A stretch of DNA of 19,853 nucleotides. It comes from Actinomycetes bacterium. Its GTDB lineage: Bacteria > Actinomycetota > Actinomycetes > Actinomycetales > Cellulomonadaceae. Position numbers and translations under genes: made by a program. This document shows, piece by piece, positions 1 through 6,940 of the stretch; the stretch's first letter is position 1, and every line of letters starts with the position of its first letter. The stretch covers positions 1-19,853 of the forward strand of contig JAJYTJ010000065.1 of NCBI GenBank assembly GCA_021793115.1. Direction: 5' to 3'. The notes beneath the pieces were generated by a model. That model saw only the letters and a list, made by a program, of their open reading frames with translations, had not been told where the DNA came from and ran no database searches.

Positions 1-451
1 GCCCTTCGAGGACGGTGTTCGGCATGCCCGACGGCCGAGCCGGAACACGAGGTCGGATCTGGTCGGACGGCCGCGCGGTGGCCGCCCACCCACCAGGATG
101 ACAGACGGCGCCGAACCGACCCCTGCCAGCCGCGGCGGGGATCGCCACCCGCCGTTGGCGAGACTTCGCGGGACCTTCATCAGACCTCGATCAAGCCCAC
201 AGTCTGCAGCGGCGACGATTGATCCCATGACCGACACCTGCACCCGGCTCGGGGAACTCGCCACGGCACCCGAGCCCGGGTCTCGCCGCGGTCCCGAGAC
301 GAGTCCGGGACACCCAAGGGACCGACCCAGACGCAACTCCCTGCGGGCCATCACCAGCACCATCGCTAATGGGACGGCTGCTCTGCGCACGCCCTCCAGG
401 CGGCGTGGCACGTCTGGCGCTCAGCCGACGGGACAAACAAGGACGCGACGC
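1..451. other. No recognisable gene in first 451 bases
   Basis: Both strands were read across this stretch. Open frames exist because the DNA is very GC rich, but their translations are Arg/Pro/Thr-rich, low in hydrophobic patterning, and match no family I know. One plus-strand frame enters from the left edge and ends at a TGA near base 99, so the tail of an upstream gene cannot be excluded. I see no RNA gene or convincing repeat. Confidence 0.4.
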
Positions 452-676
452 ATGAACGCCATGACGAGCACTCCACCACAGAAGTCGTTCGCGCCACTCG
501 AGCCGCCGAACGGAGTGGCCTCGGGCCTGCTCGGCGTGGTCGTCGACGCCATCCTTGTGGCGGGTGCGGCGCTGCGCTTGGCACTCGTCGTCGCATCGGT
601 CGCGGTCAGGAAACTCTTGCCGGTCCTTCGTCACCTTCGTCGCCGACGACAGGACACCGCCGTCGGTACTTGGTGA
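452..676 (+). CDS. Small hypothetical membrane protein (74 aa)
   Basis: I chose the ATG at 452 because an AAGGA ribosome-binding site lies at 439-443, eight bases upstream. The same frame stays open back to 98, but that extra part reads as Arg/Pro-rich non-coding translation. The protein has a polar N-terminus of about 20 residues, one long hydrophobic stretch (about residues 22-52, rich in Val, Ala and Leu), and a short basic tail with four consecutive arginines. This fits a single-pass membrane protein with a cytoplasmic basic end. I do not recognise the family and assign no function. The gene stands alone, almost 400 bases upstream of the peptidase gene. Confidence 0.5.
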   Translation: MNAMTSTPPQKSFAPLEPPNGVASGLLGVVVDAILVAGAALRLALVVASVAVRKLLPVLRHLRRRRQDTAVGTW

Positions 677-1064
677 ATGACCACTTGTGGCCAGAAATCG
701 AGCTGCCACCGGCGTCAGTCCAGCAAGGCGACGGCCCGCTCGCCGGGATGTGGCGGTGAGTGGGAACCTCCTTCCGGTGCTGGTGCCCCGCACCGGTGCG
801 TCTTCATCGAGGCTTCATCCGTCCCCAGTCGGGACTTGACGAACGCCGCCGAGGATGGAGGGCGAAGCGGTAGTCCGAGGGCGCGGCGCGGCCCGCACCA
901 GGTCCAGCACGGGAAGAAGTGGCGATGAACCACCGCAGTGAACGTTCCACCCCTGAACCGCGACCGGCCGGCGACGCCCGCAGGTCGATGGTCTGACGGG
1001 TCAGCGGGTCTCGTCGGCCGACCGTCGTCGACCGGCCGGACGCGCGCCTTCCGCCAGTAGCAGC
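677..1064. other. Intergenic stretch with one candidate operator
   Basis: No coding frame here reads like a protein. The only structure I can support is the direct repeat at 802-819, described separately, about 245 bases upstream of the M15 peptidase start. Short GGCCGG-type runs reflect base composition. Confidence 0.4.
802..819. promoter_or_regulatory. Direct repeat, candidate response-regulator box
   Basis: CTTCATC occurs twice, at 802-808 and 813-819, separated by GAGG, so the half-sites repeat with an 11-bp period. OmpR/PhoB-type regulators bind head-to-tail dimers to direct repeats of about this spacing, and such a regulator is encoded at 2187-2930. The position upstream of the peptidase gene would suit an activator site. 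No promoter core is obvious beside it. The link to the regulator is inference. Confidence 0.3.
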
Positions 1065-1871
1065 ATGGGACGACACTCCACCACCGACGACGCCGCCGCG
1101 GCGCGCCCCGCCCGCCTGCCCTTCACCGTTCGCCGTGCAGCGCGTCGACGGCTCGTGGTCGCCTCCGGCCGCGTCGTCGTGGCGGTGGTGCTGCTCGCGA
1201 CGACGACCGCCTCGGCATGGGGTGCCGATGCGCGTGGCGCGCAGTCGGGTTCCGGGATCACGACGATCGAGGCCCTGACGGCGAACGCCGTCATCCCGTC
1301 CCCGCCGGCCGCGCTCCTGCCCCGTGCCACCGCCAGCAGTCCGGCATCACCCCCCACGTCCACGCAGAGGACCTCGCGTTCCCTGCCGCGAGCGGAGTTC
1401 CGCACGGACGACGGCAGAACGGTTGTCTGTTCCGGTCTCGTGCCCGACATCGGCACGAACGGCCACGTCCCCGACGCCTCGATGTGTGACCTGTGACAGG
1501 CGCCGTACCGGGATCGGGCAGACGCGGTCGTGACCCTCACGCAGCTCAACGACATGTACACCGCCAGGTTCGGCGAACCGATGTGCCTGACGTCGGGATA
1601 TCGCACGCTGGAGGAGCAGGCGGCGCTCCGACGCAGGACGCCGCAGCTCGCGGCTCCCGTGGGGCTGTCCAACCACGGCTGGGGGCTGGCGGTGGACTTC
1701 TGCAAGGAGACCTATACCGGTGCGCGCGGGGCGTGGCTGAGGGCGAACGGCCCCATGTTCGACTGGGACAACCCGGCGTGGGCTCGAACGGGCCGGGGCG
1801 GCCCGTTCGAGCCGTGGCACTGGGAGTACGTGCCGGGTGTCAAGGCGCTCATCGCGGCCGGGCTGGAGTAA
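1065..1871 (+). pseudogene. M15B D,D-carboxypeptidase-like gene split by in-frame TGA
   Basis: Read through, this is an envelope zinc peptidase of the VanY/M15B type, which trims D-Ala from peptidoglycan stem peptides. The first 143 codons give a basic N-terminus, a membrane anchor or signal (about residues 33-50), a Ser/Pro/Thr linker and the start of the catalytic region. TGA at 1494-1496 then interrupts the frame. The same frame continues with a typical M15 core: SGYRT, the zinc motif SNHGWGLAVDF (His and Asp ligands) and EPWHWEY with the last zinc His. The stop sits where relatives commonly have Trp (CDL-stop-QAPYRDRAD), so one TGG-to-TGA change explains it. A GTG at 1530 could restart translation, but would give a 113-aa piece without export signal. 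Inactivation is likeliest. Sequencing error or read-through remains possible. Confidence 0.8.
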
Positions 1872-1934
1872 GGCGATTGTCGTTCGGGTGTCCGCGCGCT
1901 GGGCGCTGGCCTGGTACTACAACCGCTCGGAGCG

Positions 1935-2117
1935 GTGGCGCTCGTTGCCGCGGGGCTGGTGGTCCTCCGCGCGGCAGTCGGCCACCTGAGGGGGCGCTGG
2001 CTCGGGGTGGACGTCACGTTGAGTCGCCGGGTGGCGCGGGGACTGTACGTGTCGATCTGCGTGGCCCTCCTGGCGCTGGATGTCCGCCAGCAGGTCATCG
2101 CCGATGTCCTCCGGTGA
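1935..2117 (+). CDS. Small hypothetical membrane protein (60 aa)
   Basis: This short frame begins at a GTG and lies 63 bases after the peptidase stop and 69 bases before the response regulator, on the same strand. The predicted protein has two hydrophobic stretches (about residues 2-15 and 37-49) separated by a basic loop, suggesting a small membrane protein. The frame is open back to the preceding stop, so the true start may lie further upstream. No strong ribosome-binding site is seen. I recognise no family. It could be non-coding, and confidence is low. Confidence 0.35.
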   Translation: MALVAAGLVVLRAAVGHLRGRWLGVDVTLSRRVARGLYVSICVALLALDVRQQVIADVLR

Positions 2118-2186
2118 TGGCGCAGGTGCCGATCGGCCGTTGCGAGGCCGGAGCTCTACCATGCGGCGGGTGAGGCGGTGGTGGGC

Positions 2187-2930
2187 ATGACGAGCGACGA
2201 GCCGGGGCGGTTCCGCGCGCTCGTGGTGGACGACGAGCCGAGCCTGGTGCGCGCGGTCGTCGGCTACCTGGAGCGCGACGGCTTCCTGGTCAGTTCCGCG
2301 GCGACCGGGGAGGACGCGCTGGAGCTGGTCCGCCGCGAGTCGCCGGACGTGGTGGTGCTCGACCTCGGACTGCCGGGCATCGACGGGATCGAGGTGTGCC
2401 GGGCGCTGCGCACGTTCTCCGACGCCTACGTCGTCATGCTCACGGCCCGGGCCGACGAGGTGGACAAGCTCGTCGGGCTGTCGGTGGGGGCCGACGACTA
2501 CGTCACCAAGCCGTTCAGCCCGCGTGAGCTGATCGCGCGGATCCGCACCATGCTGCGCCGCCCCCACATCGGGGTGCGTACGACGGCGAGCGAGGCACCT
2601 TCGTCGATCACACGCGAGCCCGCGAGCGACGTCCGCCGGTTCGGCGCCCTGACCGTCGACCCGGTCGCCCGGGAGGTGGCCGTCGAGGGGCGCGCGGTCC
2701 ACCTGACCAAGACCGAGTTCGACCTGCTCGACGAGCTGAGCGGCCACCCCCGCCAGGCCTACACGCGCCGCCAGCTGATCGACCGGGTCTGGCAGTCGGA
2801 CTGGGTCGGCGACGAGCACCTGGTGGACATCCACGTCGGCAACGTGCGCCGCAAGCTCGGCGACGACCCGCGGGCCCCGCGCTACATCCGCACTGTCCGC
2901 GGTGTCGGCTACCGGATGGGACCCGGCTGA
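2187..2930 (+). CDS. OmpR/PhoB-family response regulator
   Basis: This is a DNA-binding two-component regulator of 247 aa, the normal length for the family. The receiver domain (about residues 10-125) has the acidic pair D15-D16, the phospho-acceptor D59 in VVLDLGLPG, T86, and K108 in the TKPF motif. A winged-helix output domain follows (about 150-245), with the typical TKTEFDLLDEL, an RRQLIDRVW helix and a C-terminal VRGVGYR hairpin. GTG at 2178 or 2181 is also possible. I chose ATG 2187 because GGGTGAGG at 2168-2175 is then spaced about 11 bases away. The gene is convergent with the sensor kinase at 2932-4140. One base separates their stops, so any terminator must lie inside the coding sequences. 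Its target genes are not known. Confidence 0.93.
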   Translation: MTSDEPGRFRALVVDDEPSLVRAVVGYLERDGFLVSSAATGEDALELVRRESPDVVVLDLGLPGIDGIEVCRALRTFSDAYVVMLTARADEVDKLVGLSVGADDYVTKPFSPRELIARIRTMLRRPHIGVRTTASEAPSSITREPASDVRRFGALTVDPVAREVAVEGRAVHLTKTEFDLLDELSGHPRQAYTRRQLIDRVWQSDWVGDEHLVDIHVGNVRRKLGDDPRAPRYIRTVRGVGYRMGPG

Positions 2931-2931
2931 C

Positions 2932-4140
2932 TCACCGCGGCACGGGCAGCGTCAGGGTGAACGTGGCACCGCGGCCGGGGCCGTCGGAGCGCGCACTGAT
3001 GGAGCCGTGGTGGGCCTCGACGATTGCGCGGGCGATGGTCAGCCCGATGCCCGAGCCGTGCCGGCCAGGCCCGGACACCGCCTGCCCGCTCGTCGGCTCG
3101 CCGGCCCGGTAGAAACGCTGGAACAGCAGCGGCCCCTGCTGCGGATCGAAGCCCTCGCCGTCGTCCGCGACGACAAGGGCGACCAGCGCCCGGTGCGGCT
3201 CGTCCGGGTCCGGCCTCGGACCGTCCAGGCGCACGACGACGTGGCCGCCGGCGTGCGTGTGCCGCAACGCGTTGTCCAGGACGTTGAGCAGGGTCTCGAC
3301 GATGCGGTCGGCGTCGACGACGACGGTAGGCCCCGGGTCGCTCGCACGGACCTCCAGCCCGACGCCGGCGGCGCGGAACTGCGGGAGCAGCACCGCCGCG
3401 GCCCGCCGGGCGAGGTCTGCCGCCGCGGCGGGTTGCGGGTCCAGGGCGAGCTGACGCTCCTCCGCACGGGACACCGACTCGATGTCCGCCACCAACCGGT
3501 GCAGCCTGCCCACCTGGTCGGTAAGGGTGGCCAGGGTGTCCTCGTCCACCGGCAGGACTTGGTCGCCGATCGCCTCGACCGTTGCCTCCAGCGAGGCGAC
3601 CGGGGTGCGCAGCTGGTGCCCGAGGTCACTCAGCAGCCGCCGACGCGTGTCCTCCGAGGTTGCCAGCTGGGCGGCGAGCTCGTTGACCGACGTGCCGAGG
3701 ACCGCGAACTCCGGGCCGAGGCGAGGGTCGACCGCCCGCACGTCGTAGGTACCGTTCGCCAGCCGGCCGGTCACCAGCGCGAGGTCGGCGACCGGAGTGG
3801 CGATGCGCCGGGCGACCAACCACGTGACCAGGCCAGCCGTGATCACCGCCGTGAGCGTGCCCGTGCCGAGCGAGACGAGTGTCGCCTGAGTGAAGGCCTC
3901 GTCGACGTGCGTGGTCACGACCGGGGTCAGGTCCGGCGCTCCCGCGCGGCTCAGGTGGTCCATGAACACCGCGGGCGCCACGAGCAGCGAGACGACGAGC
4001 AGCGTGCCCGCGCCCGTGGCCACCACGAGAGCCATCGCGGCGAACAGGCGCCCCCCAAGGCCCAGGCGCGACCAGGTCGAATTGGGACGGCCCGTCGCCG
4101 TCGCGGGCGCCGGGCCGACCACCACCGGGGTGACGCTCAT
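2932..4140 (-). CDS. Two-component sensor histidine kinase
   Basis: This 402-aa membrane kinase has two transmembrane segments (about residues 33-58 and 86-110) bounding a very short extracytoplasmic loop of about 27 residues. A HAMP region follows (about 108-162), then the dimerisation/phosphoacceptor helix with H175 in SDLGHQLRTP, and a HATPase domain with an N-box (NVLDNALRHTH), a G1 box (DDGEGFD) and a G2 box (GSGIGLTIARAI). Translation could begin further upstream, but ATG 4140 gives a normal N-terminus ahead of the first membrane segment. The gene is the distal member of the minus-strand SHOCT/cupredoxin cluster and faces the response regulator. The small sensor loop suggests it senses membrane or transmembrane signals, possibly through the neighbouring membrane proteins. 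That last point is inference. Confidence 0.92.
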   Translation of the reverse strand: MSVTPVVVGPAPATATGRPNSTWSRLGLGGRLFAAMALVVATGAGTLLVVSLLVAPAVFMDHLSRAGAPDLTPVVTTHVDEAFTQATLVSLGTGTLTAVITAGLVTWLVARRIATPVADLALVTGRLANGTYDVRAVDPRLGPEFAVLGTSVNELAAQLATSEDTRRRLLSDLGHQLRTPVASLEATVEAIGDQVLPVDEDTLATLTDQVGRLHRLVADIESVSRAEERQLALDPQPAAAADLARRAAAVLLPQFRAAGVGLEVRASDPGPTVVVDADRIVETLLNVLDNALRHTHAGGHVVVRLDGPRPDPDEPHRALVALVVADDGEGFDPQQGPLLFQRFYRAGEPTSGQAVSGPGRHGSGIGLTIARAIVEAHHGSISARSDGPGRGATFTLTLPVPR

Positions 4141-4192
4141 CCGGCATCCGCGGTGTCCGCGACCGCGATCAGCCGTGAGCGCGGAACGGGGC

Positions 4193-4444
4193 TCACCGGT
4201 CGCCTCGCATCTGCCGGAGCACCGCCCGCTGGGCCTGGTAGGTCTCGAGGTCGATGTCTCCACGGGCGAACCGCCGGTCGACGATCTCCTCCGGTGAGTC
4301 AGGGTCGCGATCTCGCCGGCTCGACCCGCCCGAGGGCAGCAGCCGTACGACCGCGTACAAGATCACGCCCAGCAGCAGCAGCCAGAACAAGCCCATCCCC
4401 AGCCAGGCGCCCCAGCCCATGCCCGCGCCGTACCAGCCCATCAT
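4193..4444 (-). CDS. SHOCT-domain small membrane protein, copy 1
   Basis: This 83-aa protein begins with a Met/Gly/Trp-rich segment (MMGWYGAGMGWG), has one transmembrane helix (about residues 12-35), and ends in a SHOCT motif (about 50-80, EEIVDRRFARGDIDLETYQAQR). SHOCT is a short C-terminal module of oligomerising or membrane proteins with no defined biochemical role. The ATG at 4444 was preferred over an upstream start because GGAGGGAG lies seven bases before it. The protein is a close paralogue of the one at 5329-5577, and the pair brackets the cupredoxin gene. The histidine kinase follows 52 bases downstream on the same strand. Met-rich ends are compatible with soft-metal binding, but this is not shown. 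Confidence 0.85.
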   Translation of the reverse strand: MMGWYGAGMGWGAWLGMGLFWLLLLGVILYAVVRLLPSGGSSRRDRDPDSPEEIVDRRFARGDIDLETYQAQRAVLRQMRGDR

Positions 4445-4714
4445 CGCTGCGCTCCCTCCGTCGTCCCGGTCCCCAGCGGGATGTCCACCGGGGCACTTCC
4501 CCGGCCACGGCACCAACCATCACCTGTCCGTGCCCACGTCGACCCGGGCGAACGACGAAGGTTCGACGAAGGAAGCAAGACCGGCGCCGGCCCGCGCCAG
4601 ACGGCCTCGCCCCGCTCCTGCCTGACCCCAGGTCGCCGCCTTGATCCCGGAAGCCCGGACGTAGGACCCCAGCAACGGGGATGTCGCCGTCCGCGCCCGG
4701 GCAGGCCGGAGGGG
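4445..4714. other. 270-bp spacer within the minus-strand cluster
   Basis: No convincing gene is present between the cupredoxin stop and the start of SHOCT copy 1. Frames here translate to Arg/Pro/Gly-rich strings. The spacer is long for an operon and may hold an internal promoter for the copy-1/kinase pair. A weak interrupted palindrome at 4656-4669 was considered and set aside. Confidence 0.4.
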
Positions 4715-5332
4715 TCAGGAGACGGTGAGCTCGGCGTACATCCCGGCGGCGTAGTGGCCAGGCTCGTTGCAGATGAGCTCGTACCGACCCGCCGGCAAGT
4801 CGAGCGTGGTCCAGCCTGCCGCTCCGGGTTGGATGCCATCTCCGGCGCTGGCGCCGCCGCTGCGAGAGGCCTCGCTGAGGCTGCCGGACTCGTCGACCTT
4901 GCCGTCGGCGCCGACCGGGCGGGTACCTGCCTGCTGGCCGGCGGGCAGGGGTAGCACAACGAGCTCGTGGGTGCGCAGCCCGGCATTCGTGAGCACCAGC
5001 GAGACGGTGCCGACGGGTGCCGAGCTGCGATCGAGGACCAGGCGCATGGGGCCGTTTCCGCCCATCATCGCGCCCATGTCGACGGCGGTGACGTGCACGG
5101 TGGTCCCGGCCAGATGTGGGGCGGAGGCAGCCACCCGGCCGCCCATCATGCCGCCCCAACCGGCGCCGTACGCGGCGGCGCCCGATCGGCCCGAGCCTGC
5201 CCACGCCACGGTCGCCGCCACAGACCCGCCCAGCAGAACCACGGCCGTCACCAGCGTGACCACCAGCCAGGCACGCCGTCCCCGTCGTGGCGCGTTCGGG
5301 CCGAACGCGTCGGTGGCCATCGGCGTGGTCAC
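4715..5332 (-). CDS. Membrane-anchored cupredoxin-like copper protein
   Basis: This 205-aa protein has an N-terminal basic segment, a transmembrane or signal-anchor helix (about residues 21-45), a Gly/Met-rich stretch (GWGGMMGG, then GAMMGG), and a cupredoxin fold. The type-1 copper ligands look complete: H122 in THELVV, then C188, H193 and M198 in ICNEPGHYAAGMY. It should face the outside of the membrane and bind copper, for electron transfer or metal buffering. I chose GTG at 5332 because it overlaps the TGA of the upstream SHOCT gene by four bases (GTGA), implying translational coupling. An ATG at 5320 is the alternative. The Met-rich insert and SHOCT neighbours are unusual company for plain plastocyanin. 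A copper-stress role is plausible inference. Confidence 0.87.
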   Translation of the reverse strand: MTTPMATDAFGPNAPRRGRRAWLVVTLVTAVVLLGGSVAATVAWAGSGRSGAAAYGAGWGGMMGGRVAASAPHLAGTTVHVTAVDMGAMMGGNGPMRLVLDRSSAPVGTVSLVLTNAGLRTHELVVLPLPAGQQAGTRPVGADGKVDESGSLSEASRSGGASAGDGIQPGAAGWTTLDLPAGRYELICNEPGHYAAGMYAELTVS

Positions 5333-5577
5333 CGGGCACCCGCGTTGCCGAGGATCGCCCGCTGCGCCTGGTAGGTCTCGACGTCGATCTCCCCACGCGC
5401 GAACCGCCGGTCGAGGATCTCCGCCGGGGACTCGGCGCTGCGGCCTCCATCGCTGGACCGACCCGATGGCAGCAGCCGAACCACCGCGTAGAGAATCACC
5501 CCTAGCAGCACGAGCCAGAAGAGGCCCATACCCAGCCAAGAGCCCCAGCCCGTGCCCATGCCGTACCAGCCCATCAT
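5329..5577 (-). CDS. SHOCT-domain small membrane protein, copy 2
   Basis: This 82-aa paralogue of the protein at 4193-4444 shares the MMGWYG start, the GLFWL-LLGVILYAVVRLLPSG membrane helix, and the SHOCT core DRRFARGEIDVETYQAQRA. It differs mainly in the linker between helix and SHOCT motif and in the last few residues. GAGAGGAGAT just upstream of the ATG at 5577 is a strong ribosome-binding site. It is the first gene of the minus-strand cluster, and its stop overlaps the GTG of the cupredoxin gene. The near-identical membrane helix in both copies suggests that they assemble together, or with a common partner such as the sensor kinase. That is inference. Confidence 0.85.
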   Translation of the reverse strand: MMGWYGMGTGWGSWLGMGLFWLVLLGVILYAVVRLLPSGRSSDGGRSAESPAEILDRRFARGEIDVETYQAQRAILGNAGAR

Positions 5578-5900
5578 CGCGGTGATCTCCTCTCAGGCGC
5601 TGAGCGCCGCACCGACGTACCAGCGCGGTTGTCCCCAGCCCCAACACGACAACCCTCCATCGGACACCTATGGGTTCCCTCTGGTGCTTGCCTCACGTTT
5701 GACGAGGGTTGGGGGCGCGAATGCTCGCGGGAAAGTCCAGGCGGCGGTGGCTTAATCAAAGGAACATCAAAGATTCGCGGTTTCGCCACCGGTCCGCGGC
5801 TGTCGAGGCGAAAGGTCGTCGTCAGATCGCTCTGCACGAATCCCGCCCGGGTCCCCACCACCCGAGCAGGCTTGGATTCTTCGATTCGAGGAGGCATGTC
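5578..5900. promoter_or_regulatory. Divergent control region between SHOCT operon and doxX-like gene
   Basis: This 323-bp spacer separates two genes transcribed away from each other and must hold both promoters. It contains an unusually AT-rich patch (about 5750-5776) with a perfect 11-bp-period repeat, a distant inverted pair CAACCCTC/GAGGGTTG (about 5650 and 5704), and a GAGGAGG ribosome-binding site at 5888-5894 for the plus-strand gene. I cannot fix promoter cores with confidence. Confidence 0.45.
5755..5772. promoter_or_regulatory. Direct repeat, candidate response-regulator box
   Basis: ATCAAAG occurs at 5755-5761 and 5766-5772 with GAAC between them: a perfect 7-mer repeated with an 11-bp period, in an AT-rich patch of otherwise GC-rich DNA. 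The architecture matches the repeat at 802-819, although the words differ. It sits between the divergent SHOCT operon and the doxX-like gene, so a bound OmpR-type dimer could control either. The assignment to the regulator at 2187 is inference. Confidence 0.35.
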
Positions 5901-6458
5901 GTGGCCGTGAGAGACAAGGGCGTGGTCGTGTCGCGGGCCGGCGAGGGCCACTGGCCCACGGCGGCGCTGAGGGTGGTGTTCGGGATCGTCTGGCTGATCG
6001 ACGCCATTCTGAAGTGGCTGCCCGGCTTCCGAGCGGACTACATGAGCACGATCATGGCCCAGTCCGACGGCCAGCCGCGGTGGTTGCAGCTCTGGTTCCG
6101 GTTCTGGATCGATCTGCAGCACCCTGACGTGCCTCTGTTCGCCTACTTGGTGGCTGTCATCGAGACTGTGATCGCCCTCGCGCTGATCATGGGTTTCGCC
6201 CAGAAGCTCACCTACAGCGCGGCACTCGTGTTCAGCATGTTGATCTGGTCGACCGCGGAAGGCTTCGGTGGCCCGTACACCTCCGGCGCGTCGGACGTCG
6301 GCACTGCACTGATCTATGCACTGGTCTTTGCCGCACTGCTGCTGTTCAACTACTACCAGGCGACGGACCCACTCACGGCCGACGCATGGCTCGAGCGGCG
6401 CATCAGCTGGTGGCACCGCGTGGCGGCCGTCGGCCATCGGGGCATCAGCGCCCCGTGA
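5901..6458 (+). CDS. DoxX-like integral membrane protein
   Basis: This 185-aa membrane protein has about four hydrophobic segments (near residues 19-40, 80-101, 104-122 and 140-160) and the layout of the DoxX/DoxD family, small quinone-linked or redox membrane proteins of mostly uncertain function. The first helix contains RVVFGIVWLIDAILKW, typical of the family N-terminus. GTG 5901 is chosen because GAGGAGG at 5888-5894 lies six bases upstream. The ATG at 5896 is too close to that site and in another frame. The gene diverges from the SHOCT/cupredoxin cluster and may share its regulation. A disrupted IS3 transposase scrap begins just after its stop. Confidence 0.8.
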   Translation: MAVRDKGVVVSRAGEGHWPTAALRVVFGIVWLIDAILKWLPGFRADYMSTIMAQSDGQPRWLQLWFRFWIDLQHPDVPLFAYLVAVIETVIALALIMGFAQKLTYSAALVFSMLIWSTAEGFGGPYTSGASDVGTALIYALVFAALLLFNYYQATDPLTADAWLERRISWWHRVAAVGHRGISAP

Positions 6459-6484
6459 AGCGTCTCGGGAGTTGCGCCGTCGTC

Positions 6485-6592
6485 AATCGATTGCATGACG
6501 CAGTTGGCGTGGGCGTCGCTGATCGTGCCGATCGAGGCGGCGATGCTCTTCCAGAGCCAGCGTTCGGTGAACCGCAGCGCGGTGTATTGACC
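6485..6592 (-). pseudogene. IS3-family transposase fragment
   Basis: About 35 residues read like the end of the DDE/rve catalytic core of IS3 OrfB: YTALRFTERW, then ASIGTISDAHANCVMQS. Family members usually have YTS/ALRFTERL and a SIGTVGDAYDNALAES block. The catalytic Glu of that last block is Gln here, and nothing upstream or downstream in frame continues the protein. It is a dead scrap lying just behind the doxX-like gene. Confidence 0.65.
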
Positions 6593-6632
6593 GGATGACG
6601 AGCTCGTCGTAGCGGGTGGCCGGTCCTCGCCA
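6591..6632 (-). pseudogene. Short IS5-type transposase scrap
   Basis: Fourteen residues (WRGPATRYDELVIR) resemble the C-terminal WRG-ATRYDK block of IS5-superfamily transposases. The scrap abuts the IS3 fragment in a different frame, so two different elements seem to be spliced here. It is too short for firm identification. Confidence 0.3.
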
Positions 6633-6940
6633 CTGCCCTCACCGACGCCGCGGCTTGACATCCGAACAACCTGGGATGTCTGTGTCCTGCTCGGGACGGG
6701 TCGTCGAGCAGGCCGTGTGCAGCCGGCTCCGGTCGGGCGCCGCAGTTGCCTCATGGCGCGCAGCCCGCGTGGCCTGCCTGTGGGGCCACGTGCGCGTGCC
6801 AGGCGCGACCGCGGGAGGAGCACCGCGTAGGTCCCGCCTGAGCCGTCGCGTCGGCGTCAACGCCGCCCCGGTCACCTGTGCCTGCGGGTCTGCCTTCCGC
6901 CAGCGCAACGCACGTCACTGACGGCCGATCGGCGAGAGCG
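6633..6940. other. Gene-poor stretch
   Basis: I see no recognisable coding sequence, RNA gene or clear repeat here. Open frames on both strands translate to Arg/Ala-rich strings without domain character. It separates the transposase scraps from the stop of the ArsR-rhodanese gene and is probably decayed mobile-element DNA. Confidence 0.35.

Noticed and set aside
1917..2834. Long minus-strand ORF opposite the response regulator
   Set aside because: It is the His/Asp/Arg-rich antisense shadow of a GC-rich gene whose plus strand has full receiver and winged-helix motifs.
2902..4644. 580-aa plus-strand ORF opposite the kinase
   Set aside because: The translation is Arg/Asp/Gly-rich without domains. 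The minus strand encodes a complete histidine kinase.
4656..4669. DosR/DevR-like palindrome upstream of SHOCT copy 1
   Set aside because: Read on the minus strand it matches only loosely (GGGTCCTACGTCCG) and its own half-sites pair at only 4 of 7 positions.
5668..5677. ACCTATGGGT as a copper-repressor operator
   Set aside because: It is an imperfect 10-bp palindrome without the longer G/C tracts of CsoR sites or the spaced arms of CueR sites.
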